Shown here: in pieces, positions 11,312 through 20,379 of the stretch
Layout: each line of letters begins with the position of its first letter
How positions within the stretch are numbered: position 1 is the first letter of the stretch
Assembly: GCA_021234155.1 (NCBI GenBank)
Contig: JAJEKV010000031.1
Location: 12,016,301-12,080,300, forward strand
Direction: 5' to 3'
From: Isoetes taiwanensis
Lineage: Eukaryota; Streptophyta; Lycopodiopsida; Isoetales; Isoetaceae
DNA length: 64,000 nucleotides
Program-made: the position numbers and the translations under genes
The notes under the pieces: generated by a model
Told to the model about the DNA's origin: nothing
The model's input: the letters and a program-made list of their open reading frames with translations, nothing else
Databases searched by the model: none

Positions 11312-11442
11312 ATAAGCGCACGCGTGATTTAATTTGTATTACCTTTGAATTAAATCGCCAAGCGTGCTTTGATTATTTTTCGTTGTCAAACTAAATCAGC
11401 CGTGGCGATTTGGTTATGACTATTTCAAATCACGCTTGGCGC
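11312..11442 (+). promoter_or_regulatory. element C palindromes
   Basis: Three imperfect copies of the motif lie near 11317 (GCGCACGCGTGATTTAA), 11353 (AAATCGCCAAGCGTGCTTT) and 11428 (AATCACGCTTGGCGCGTTT), just upstream of the last ORF block. Confidence 0.55.
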
Positions 11443-11459
11443 GTTTGTATTGTTTGTGT

Positions 11460-12124
11460 TATCGTGTATCTTCTGATCGGATACATGTTTGATGTTTCAG
11501 CTTCCATTGCGTTTCTAAGAAGGTTGTGGTGTTTCGACCTAAGCGGAGTCCTTTGCAAGACTTTTAGAAAAAATAAAGTGGCTAGAGAACGGTTTCATCG
11601 GACACCGGTAGAATCAAACACCAAGTGGATCTATCCGGCCGCGACTTGAAGGAGATGCTAGACGAGGCATTCAGGTTATTTCGAGTTGGTATTTGGTCAT
11701 CCATGGAACTAAGGAACATCAAGGATACTTTGGAGGCACTGGGGGAAATGCGTAGAAATTGGTTGACCCTTTGGGATCAGAACAAATGTGTGAAGTTCAC
11801 TAATCCCAAGGATCCAACAGGCAAGCCTATCTTCATCAAACACTTGAGTAACATGATTTTTAACTTGGTATCGAGAATAAGGATGATATAATCATAGTGG
11901 ATGATGATGCTCTCAAATGCTTTCAAGCCCTGAATCCACCATCTTACGATCCAAAAAACTTTGGGACAGATGATTTTCTGGTGAAGTTTGTGTCTATTAT
12001 GCATAATTTGGCTATGGGGATGACGGTGGGTGAAGTGTTAGATTCGTACCCAGAACTGGATAGAACGGCTGACATGGAACCACACCTTGTTAAATACGTG
12101 GAAAAACATGGATTGATCCCTTAA
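11460..12124 (+). pseudogene. element C terminal ORF, unknown
   Basis: A possible splice acceptor (TTGATGTTTCAG/CTTCC, near 11500) opens a basic segment (CVSKKVVVFRPKRSPLQDF). One frame then gives GRDLKEMLDEAFRLFRVGIW through WLTLWDQNKCVKFTNP and KPIFIKHLSNMIFNLVSRI (11625-11891). After a frame change it continues DDDALKCFQALNPPSYDPKN through DSYPELDRTADM and ends KYVEKHGLIP (12124). The long uninterrupted pieces suggest recent coding function. I tested by eye for a histone fold and found none. No family was recognised. Confidence 0.45.
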
Positions 12125-12551
12125 TGTTTTATTGGAATATATGATATTTTTGTATGATATTTGTGCCATGTATCGATAATTTCGAGTCTGGAATTGCCTC
12201 GCAAATAATGCAATTTGTTATTATCAAACCTAATATTATCATCTATTGAGCAAGCAATATTTGTCTCATCTATGTTAGCAACTTGCTCTTCATTTCTGCA
12301 TATTTCAATTCGCATATGAAAAGTCACACGTGAATCGCAACCTTATGTTATTTTTGAAGTCCAAAAAAAAAGATTAAAAAAAACAAAAACCCCCTAGAAG
12401 ACAATAGCAGGTTGGCGTGATTTTGGAGTTGACATAATCCCAATTTAATTGGATGATGGTTATAATTGATTTCTACTTTCTTTTGTTCATTCTTCATTCT
12501 CTTGTTGGCTGTGGTCTAAGATTTTCCATCATTGAAATTTCTTCAATCGTA
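12125..12551. other. no gene recognised
   Basis: AT-rich stretch at the probable right edge of element C. It includes a short A-rich run near 12362-12390. No clear terminus was found. Confidence 0.35.
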
Positions 12552-13228
12552 TCACTCATTCTCTGTGACTGACCTGGCAATGGCAAGTACTTGATATCTC
12601 TTACTAAGATTAAATCCTGCTTCTCCTAAATCAGCTATAGTATTATCAAATTTATTAAAAAAATTAGCCACATCATCATCATGAAGTTTCAACTTTCTCA
12701 GTTCTTTTTCAAGCAAATCAATCTGTAAGGATGTCTTTTTCTCATAATGTTTCAATAAAAAAAATCACATTTCCTTAGCATTTCCTTAGCAGACATATTT
12801 CTTAGTTTAGGTTCTAATAGTAGGACTTATCTTTGAGGTAATAATCCCTTGAGCTTCCTTATGCCTTGCAAAAATAAACCTTCCTTGATCCCAAACCTGC
12901 ACTTATTGGACTCACTGCTACAGATACGTCTCCTAAACTAGCATTGATGCTAGTAGTGATAGCTGCAACATTAGTTTGTGTATTAGAAGAACTGCCAACA
13001 ACACCACAACAACTGACGTTATGGTAGTGCTTCTTCCTATAATTGGCTGAGCCACATTTCCTCCTACAGGATCAACCAAATCCCATAGAACTTCCACTTC
13101 AAGTATATGCTTGATAGTATCTTTCCACGCTTTGAAAACCTTGACCTCATTTTTAAACATCCACACTGCTCAAAAGACCAACAACAAATCTGCAAACATA
13201 TTGAAATAACAAAACTAGCTCTGATATC
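12552..13228 (-). pseudogene. decayed copia-type gag fragment
   Basis: Minus-strand frames contain LRKLKLHDDDVANFFNKFDN near 12660, and nearer the 5' end FKAWKDTIKHILEVEVLWDL (13166-13080). These resemble the start and middle of Ty1/copia Gag (the UBN2-like region). Right of it, the minus strand shows TGATATCAGAGC, a degenerate initiator tRNA-Met primer-binding site, next to an LTR-like repeat, as expected for the 5' end of a minus-strand copia element. The element is old: frames are broken and most of pol is absent. Confidence 0.55.
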
Positions 13229-13231
13229 AAA

Positions 13232-13710
13232 TGTTGATTTACTATGCAAATTCCTTAGCTCAAATCCAATCACAGAATCCTTGTCATAAAATCTCTAGAA
13301 CAGTGTATTCTAACTTGGTCCTAAGTCTGAACAAAGCATCAAATGATTTAACAAGGTAGAAATGACTTTTGGAATATTTAAAGATTGAGTAGGAAACTTA
13401 CTATTGGATGAGTGCACTCTAGCCATGGTAATGCTTCACAAACACCACAAACATTGACCTAATCCATGAAAGAGGTCTCTAAATTCCTCCTTAACATCAA
13501 TGCTCAGATGTATGTTTTCATCCAATCAATCTCCATATATATAGTCTGGTAATCGATGGTTTAGGCAGAGATTTTGGATGCTTAAGGGAGCTTTCTAATT
13601 CATATCAATTCTCGCTCCAAAAGGGCTATGACACCTCATAATCCAGAAATTAGAAAGCTATATATGTTGTTTCAAACAATTTAGGGCTAAGTATTTACAT
13701 CACCATAAAC
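13232..13710 (-). repeat. LTR-like repeat of the old copia element, copy 1
   Basis: The roughly 480-bp segment shares its landmarks with 14019-14108 plus 19283-19673. They are ATGCAAATTCCTTAGCTCAA at one end, then the TGTATTCTAACTTGG block, the ATCAAATGATTTAACA block, and AATTTAGGGCTAAGTATTTA near the other end. It directly abuts the primer-binding site on its left, so I read it as the 5' LTR of a minus-strand element. Confidence 0.6.
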
Positions 13711-14018
13711 TAGATCGCAGATACGTCTCCTGAACTAGCATTGATGCTAATACTGATAGATGCAACATTTGTTTGTGTATTACAACATCCAACCACTGGC
13801 ATTGCAGTAGTGCTCGTTTCTGCAATTGGTTGAGTCACATTTCCTCGTGAAGGATCAACCAAAACTTATAGATCTTCCACTTCAAGTATATGCTTGACAA
13901 TATCTTTCCACACTTGAAAGCCTAGACTCCTTTGTACACGTCCACACTCCTTAAATGACCTCCTTTGTACACATCCACATCCTTGGCTCAAATTCAATCA
14001 CATAGCTCTGATACCAAA
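13711..14018 (-). repeat. second gag-leader fragment of the old copia element
   Basis: The sequence repeats parts of 12910-13230: an AGATACGTCTCCTGAACTAG block and a CTTCCACTTCAAGTATATGC block, followed by a good primer-binding site complement, GCTCTGATACCA. It shows a tandem or recombined arrangement of LTR-leader-LTR-leader. Confidence 0.55.
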
Positions 14019-14108
14019 TCTTGACTTAGTATGCAAATTCCTTAGCTCAAATCCAATCACATAAACCTTGTCACAAATCTCTAGAACAATGTATTCTAAC
14101 TTGGCCTT
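14019..14108 (-). repeat. LTR-like repeat copy 2, left part
   Basis: This matches the beginning of copy 1 (13232 on). It is interrupted at about 14108 by the younger copia element and resumes at about 19283. Confidence 0.6.
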
Positions 14109-14294
14109 TCTTAGTATAAAATATGTACATATTTTAGTATAGATGACTCAGCATAGTATTGTACGTGTCTAGGTGTGTATATAAGCGTCGAAGCCATGTT
14201 AGTTAGTAGATTCACATCTCTCGAAGTTTATTAGCCACTGATTGGCGTCTTCATCTGTCTTCTTATCTTCATATATACATATATTCTTCTACCA
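14109..14294 (+). repeat. copia 5' LTR
   Basis: The 186-bp repeat begins TCTTAGTATAAAATATG and ends TTCTTCTACCA, against TGTTAGTATAAAATATG and TTCTTCTAACA in the right copy. Differences include ACATATTTTAG versus ACGTATTTTAA. The terminal TG/CA is worn in this copy. Confidence 0.85.
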
Positions 14295-14310
14295 TGGTAT
14301 CAGAGCCAGA
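14295..14310 (+). other. primer-binding site, initiator tRNA-Met
   Basis: TGGTATCAGAGCCA directly follows the left LTR. This is the classical complement of the initiator methionine tRNA 3' end used by plant copia elements. Confidence 0.9.
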
Positions 14311-14730
14311 ATGGAGTGGGAAGGGAGTGTAGATAGCCATTTGAACATCTGATAGCTGTGGTCGAATTGATACAACAGGCGTAAAAGCACTTGGTATAAT
14401 CAGGATTGGGTGAATTCAAAGTTCTTTCTTTTGGCATAGGCTATTTTGGGCATCCAAATTTGGTCCGTTGTTCTTTTTGATGTAAGCTTTCTTTGGTGTC
14501 TACGCTTGCTCAAGATTGGCATTTTACATAATCTTTGCATCGATTGATGACTTTCTGGCGAGTTTGTCCTCTCTCAGCATAGATCTCCTTACGTCTATGG
14601 TTCTTGTACAAATATTTCAATCTATCCTTTTGTTTCTAAGAGAATTTAATAGAATTTTATTACTCAAACATTGTTTCTTCTCTTATCTCTACAAATTTGC
14701 CAATCTTGATCTCTTATTATCTGAGAGCAT

Positions 14731-15470
14731 ATGGCTGCTAGTACAAATCCTTTTAAATACCTTCAGCATCCTATTTTTGATGCAGATAATTACTTCACTT
14801 GGAGAGATGCCTTTCAAACCAATATGAATATCAGGGATCTGGGAGAAGTTATGGCACCTGATTGGAAGCTTTCTACTGATGAAGAGAACAAAATAGATTT
14901 TTTGGCTTTGCAGCATTTCAGAATTTGTATCTGCTAAGATTTTCTTAGGGGCATTAGAGATATCACAAGTTTCACAAAAGCTATGAAGGTGTTACATTCA
15001 AATTGTGTAACTCATGGAGATGGTCAATAGTTAGCCTTGCAAGGACAGATGCAAAATCTGAAACTAGAGGATTGTGCCAATATGAGAGATTATTTGCAAT
15101 AGTTAAAAACATTGAAGGATAAGTATTTTGGAGCTGGAGGGGATATGGAAGATGTTAAGTTGATTCTTTACGCTTTGAATGGTTTGTCAAGTGATTATGA
15201 ATCTATCATTATCAGTATCAACCTAAAATCAAGGTGCCCTTTAGCAAGTTACAGCAACAATTATTTGAAGAAGAACGTGACATCAAGAAGAAGAATGTGC
15301 AGGTGTTAGCTCATTACTTTAAAACACAATAGCTTAGTTTGTCTGAAAATCAGAATCCTGACTATAGGAGAAGTTCTGAGGTGAATTCACAGTCCAAAGA
15401 ACCCTTTACTTGCTGGTATTGTGGTAAACATGGTAATGCAAAGCGAGATTGCCATTAATTCAAGAAGGCA
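14731..15470 (+). pseudogene. copia gag with zinc knuckle
   Basis: The ORF starts MAASTNPFKYLQHPIFDADN, with YFTWRDAFQTNM next, typical of the copia Gag N terminus, and breaks at a stop near 14935. Other-frame pieces (15112-15309) continue Gag with DVKLILYALNGLSSDYESII. Near 15413-15456 a knuckle reads CWYCGKHGNAKRDC (CX2CX4HX4C), which binds RNA in this family. Stops and frame changes show that the copy is inactive. Confidence 0.75.
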
Positions 15471-15629
15471 TTCACCCAATTTGTTAAAGATCGGCCAAAT
15501 CTCAAGTCCCAAGAGCAGCCAGAAAGGACTAACATAACTAAAATATCAGAAATTACTGCAAATCTTTCTCATATTGCAATTGCATATTTTGAGAAGCAAA
15601 ACTTTGCGGCTGAGTGAGAACATTCATGC

Positions 15630-18600
15630 ATCAGACATGTGGTTGGTTGATTCTGGAGCAACCAAGCACGTGACAGGGGAAGAAGAGTTGTTTGATATGA
15701 CCAAGTCTTGGTAAAAATGCAGATGGGAATGTTACTAGTTCCAAAGATGGAAATGTTACTAGTTCCAAAGCTAAAGGTACAGTTCAAATTCCAGCAACAT
15801 ATTGTCTTGCATTGAAACTTGAGGATGTTATTTTAGTGCCTGGACTGTTAGTAAATCTTCTCAGTGTTAGCGAGTCTGACAAAGAGTTGGGGTTCTCGGT
15901 CTTGTTTGCTGGAGGTTTTGTGCATATTATGAAGAAAAATTCATTGCTTTATGCTGATTTAGAGCGGCTTGGTCCTGTAGCAGAAGGATGTCTTAATAAT
16001 GATGGACTTTATATTATTCAAATGAATACTTCTAAATCTTTGAACTTCAGTATCCTCAATGACTGCTGCAGTCTCACAAATTCCTGAGGTGTTTTTGCAT
16101 GCCAAGTATGGATATGGGCCACTATTAATTTAACATAACCATCTAAGTTACAAATGGTCAAAGGCTTACCTTCCCTCAAATTTCATGAGCCACAATATCA
16201 TGCATGTAGGTTGGGCAAGCAAGTCCAATTATCTTATCCATCTGAGGCCGAATTTCATGCTGAATCTCCTCTTCAACTTGTACATTCTGATATGTGCTAC
16301 TTACCGACCATTTCTCTTGGAGGGAACATGTATTTTCTTGAATTTGTTGATGATGTTAGTCGATATACTTGGATATATCCACTTAAGGTTCGATCTCAAG
16401 CTTTTGACATATATAAAATGTTCAACTCAGTGGTAGAAAACGAATTTTCCTCCAATATCAATACCTATCTACCAAGTGTGAATATTACCTTGACAAGAAA
16501 GGGGTACATAGGCAGTTGATAGTTCCATATGCTCATCCTCAAAATGGAGTGGCTGAGTGAAAAAATCGTACCTTGATGGATTTGGCACGGAGCATGCTAA
16601 AACACAAAGGGTTACCTTCAAATTTTTGGGTTGAGGCAGTGATGACAGCAGTGTATGTGTCTAATAGAGCACCTACCAAAATACTTCACAATATTACTCC
16701 ATTTGAAAAGCTTTATGGTGTCAAGCCTAATATTTCACATCTCTCAGTCTTTGGATGTTTGGCATATGCCACTTATTTGAGGAAGCTACTGCAAAATAAT
16801 GGTAAGCTATCTGAACATGCATTAAAAGTTATTTTTATAGGCTATCCGCCTAATATGAAGGCATGGAGGTGTTGGTTCCAGTTCGTAAACAAGTATGCAT
16901 TTTCTTGAAGATGCAATGTGTTCTCCAAAGTTTTACAGTTTGAATTGTGTTGATTATCTTAAGACTGTTTGCAATCTTCTTGAAAATGATACTTACTGTG
17001 AGGTGCAGCAAGACTTGTCGTCTGTATCTTCTATGGCTAAAGTATCTAATTCTACCATAAACATCTCAAACATCTCATAAGGTACATATAGTCCATTCCA
17101 ATTGAAGTACCCCAATAAATTTTCTCCATTCCTCCATCATTGGCTCCCACGTCGAACTCTTATAAAGATATTATCTCTGATATTTCTGAAATAGCTCAAC
17201 CTTTAGTTTGCAAATCTGCCACCCTTGTTTTATCACCTAATTTGTACATGATTGAGCGGCAAACTGACGATGTTTCATCTGCTCCTCTTCGAAGGTCTTT
17301 ACAAATAGCTGCTTTGCCTACAGTAGATTATTCATTTACCAATATTCAATGCAATTATGCCTTAATGGCTAAGGTACTAGCTGAAAAAGAACCTATTATC
17401 GAAGCATCCACGTTGGAATAAAGCTATTCATGAGGATTGGACATGCTGACTAAACAAGAAACGTGGGAATTAGTTCCAGCACCTAAAGACAAAAACATTA
17501 TTGGTGCTAAATGGATTTTTAAGATCAAATGTCATGCAGATACAGATGGCACTGTTTCCAAGTATAAGGCTAGATTTATAGCTAAAGGTTATACTCAAGA
17601 AGAAGGAGAAGAAGGATTCGATTATGGTGATGTGTTTGCCCTAGTCGTATGGTTGGATACTTTACGAGTTGTCTTGGCATTGGCTGCCAACAAGAAATGG
17701 CATGTTTATCAACTTGACTTCAAGTGTGCTTTTCTCAATGATGAGTTAGAAGATCTTTTTATGCAGCAGCCCCCTGGGTTTGCAGATACCATTCACCCTA
17801 TATATGTTTTTGTCATCTTAAGAAATATGTATATGGCCTCAAACAAGCACCTAGATGTTGGAATTACAGGATTAATTCCCATCTTATGGCCCAAACCTGT
17901 ATTTTTAGTTTCAAGAAGCAGCAGTTTCTAATCTTCTGTTATATGTGAACGATACGATAATGACAGGGGATGCATCAACTCTTATTGATAGCACAAAGGG
18001 AAACCTAAAAGCTAGTTTTGAAGTCACTGATTTAGGATTGATGCATTACTGTCTTGGCTTGGAAGTTTGGCAAACTTCTCAAGGAATATTTCTTACACAA
18101 CAGAAATACATTTCTGAAATTTTGGATAAGTTTCATATGACAGATTGCGAGGCCTCTCGTATTCCTTGTGATCTAGGTTATCATTTCACACTTGCATTAG
18201 ATGAAGAGGCAGTGGACCCGACTCTATAGACAATTAATTGGAGCCTTGTTGTATGTTGAAAAATACTCGCCTTGGTATTGTTACATAGTAGGAGTTCTAT
18301 CAAGGTTCATGACTGATCCCAAAATGCCACACTGGAAAGCTTCTAAGGAAGTACTGCAGTATCTTAAAGGCACTATTAAAGAAGGTCTTCACTCTTCTCA
18401 TATGCATGATCCTAAGCTACTATTGTACTCAGATTCTGATACGGCTTCATCACATTTGCAAAAGAGAAAATATCTTACCGGATATATGCCCTTTTACGGA
18501 AATAATGCAGTTAGTTGGAAATCAAAGAAACAGGCATCCATTAGTATTAGTACTACATGAGCTGGATTGAAGGCACTTATTATGACGGTTCAAGAGCTTC

Positions 18601-18890
18601 TCTAGCTCGTACACTGATATGAAGATGTGGGAGTGCTGATCAAACCAACACATTTATTTTGTGACAACAGTGGAGCCATTTCATATGCCAAAGACTATAA
18701 AATGCATCTGCAAATCAAACATCTCGATATGAAGTTGTGTTTTGTTCGTGAACCTTTGGGATTATGATGCGTCACTATTGCCCTAAAGATCAGTTGGCAG
18801 ATGGTTTCACTAAATCTCTCTCCGGAGCAAGCTTTACTCAAATGAAGCAAAGTCTTCATCTCTCAGATGTTTTTCTCAAACAAACAGGGG
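15630..18890 (+). pseudogene. copia pol: protease, integrase, RT, RNase H
   Basis: The order of domains is clear although frames change. Protease: MWLVDSGATKHVTG at 15637. GAG-pre-integrase and zinc region: CRLGKQVQLSYPSEAEFHAE (16154 on). Integrase core: VHSDMCYLPTISLGG and LEFVDDVSRYTWIYPLKV, then MMDLARSMLKHKGLPSNFWV and PFEKLYGVKPNISHLSVFGC (16573-16908). Reverse transcriptase: WELVPAPKDKNIIGAKWIFK and YQLDFKCAFLNDELEDLFMQ (17437-17931). The active-site box appears as YVND where the family has YVDD (17941). RNase H: DSDTASSHLQKRKYLTGYMP and SWKSKKQASISISTT (18201-18560), with a remnant to about 18890. It is non-functional as read. Confidence 0.85.
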
Positions 18891-18960
18891 GATGAGATCA
18901 ATTTGCTTTTTCTTGTTGCTCATTTTATTTCAGTTTCTGTCATAAACAACTATGCTGGTC

Positions 18961-19154
18961 ATCAGGGGGATGTTAGTATAAAATATGTACGTATTTTAAT
19001 ATAGATGACTCAGCATAGTATTGTACGTTTCTAGGTGTGTATATAAACACCTAAGCCATGTTAGTTAGTGGATTCACATCTCTCAGAGTCTCTATCAGCC
19101 ATTGATTGGCGTCTTCATCTGTCTTCTTACCTTCATATATACGTTCTTCTAACA
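18961..19154 (+). repeat. polypurine tract and copia 3' LTR
   Basis: ATCAGGGGGA (18961-18970) is the polypurine tract. The LTR (18971-19154) begins TGTTAG and ends CTAACA, giving the usual TG...CA ends. It is 184 bp long, short even for copia. Confidence 0.85.
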
Positions 19155-19282
19155 GTAGATAGATAGATAGTATTTGTACGTCATGCCACATTGGCAGCAT
19201 CCATGAGGACATATGACGGACCCCCAGAGACTTGAACACAAGATCTCTTAATTGCTAACCCAATGGACTAGCCACTAATCCG
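19155..19282 (-). mobile_element. tRNA-derived SINE-like insert
   Basis: On the minus strand, TGGCTAGTCCATTGG fits a Pol III A box, and GTTCAAGTCTC about 35 bases later fits a B box. The 3' tail is a CTAT repeat (plus strand GATAGATAGATAG, 19157-19169) that touches the copia LTR end. This is the layout of a plant tRNA-derived SINE. There is no intact tRNA cloverleaf, so I do not call it a tRNA gene. Confidence 0.55.
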
Positions 19283-19673
19283 AACAAGACAATGCATCAA
19301 ATAATTTAACAAATTAGAAATGATTTTTGGAATATTTAAACCATTGGGTACGAAATTCTTTACTATAGCACCAAGTGCTAGCAATGGTATTGATCGCTTT
19401 ATTGTAGCGATCAATGCTTCACAAACAAATGACCTAATTGGTGAAATAGGTCCTCAATTCCTCCTTAACAAAGAATGCTCGGATGTATGTTTTCATTCAA
19501 TCGATCCTCTGTATACATATAGTCCGGTAATCAATGGTTTAGGCAAAGATTTTGGCCGCTTAAAGGGAGTAATTCATATTTTTACATTTGCTCATAATCT
19601 ACAAATTAGAAAACTATAGAGTATGAATCTTTGTTTCAAACAATTTAGGCTAAGTATTTACATCACCATGAAC
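19283..19673 (-). repeat. LTR-like repeat copy 2, right part
   Basis: The sequence resumes the old LTR (ATGCATCAAATAATTTAACA; TCAAACAATTTAGGCTAAG) after the copia and SINE insertions, and matches 13330-13710. Beyond about 19673 the match stops. Confidence 0.6.
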
Positions 19674-19679
19674 CATAGT

Positions 19680-20379
19680 GTTAAATTGAATTTCTGTACA
19701 ACAATTATGTGATGACCATTACCGTTATTTTTCTAACAAAGCAGATAGAGATCGAGTCTTTGCTTTGATGCACCGGATTAAAATAATTCATGTGACTCCT
19801 TTTTGGAATGACCTATATGACACAATCACATAAAAGACAAATAAAAGAGAGAGCCTGCAACACCAGTAATGAATACCTTCAATTATAAAGGAAAGCCACA
19901 TGCAACAAAATTCCGTAAGACAATAGATGTCATATGCCTTCAATTGCCTACAAACCCTATTCACAAGCAAGGCTAATCTGGCAGGTTCCATAGGATGCAG
20001 TTATACCATGTGTACTTGGAGTGTCACTAATGAAGATGAGGCCACTACCAGCAATACAACATGAAGGAACTACCATTAACTTTATTTTTGTAACAAAAAA
20101 AAGAAGATGGATTGATTGCCTATGTCGTGCCCACCACAATTACCCCATCAAAGCTTAGCATCCAAAGTAGTGCCTATACCACAACTTAGGAGCAAGGATC
20201 TCTAAAAATGAGATGATAAAGCAGAATGTGTTAGCAGAGGAAAAAGAAATTGAATGCCAACTTACGCATAGCAGACTAGTTGTAGCTTAAGACGCTCCTA
20301 ATATGTAGCTTTTGGGTGGAGAAGGTACCTGATATGGAAAAGTTTTTTGGGTGGAGAAGGTGCCTGCAGCATATGCAGT
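19680..20379. other. no gene seen; 3' flank of the C2-array gene
   Basis: There is no coding frame with a domain. A short direct repeat, TTTTGGGTGGAGAAGGT, occurs near 20309 and 20345. This stretch would hold the 3' untranslated region of the minus-strand gene that ends at 20380. Confidence 0.4.

Larger units (their letters stand above)
14109..19154 (+). mobile_element. Ty1/copia retrotransposon with very short LTRs
   Basis: A 5.05-kb element runs from a 186-bp left LTR to a 184-bp right LTR. It has a perfect tRNA-iMet primer-binding site and a polypurine tract next to the right LTR, and its domain order is gag, zinc knuckle, protease, integrase, reverse transcriptase, RNase H, which defines Ty1/copia. 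It splits an older LTR repeat whose halves lie at 14019-14108 and 19283-19673. I could not find a clean target duplication, partly because a SINE-like insert abuts the right LTR. Confidence 0.85.

Noticed and set aside
3553-12124. Search for an H3-like gene in element C
   Set aside because: No frame shows REIRxxQ, ALQEA or RVTxM-type motifs. Only charged and unknown ORFs are present.
19155-19282. Possible tRNA gene
   Set aside because: A and B boxes are present, but no acceptor stem or cloverleaf can be formed. A SINE explains the tail.
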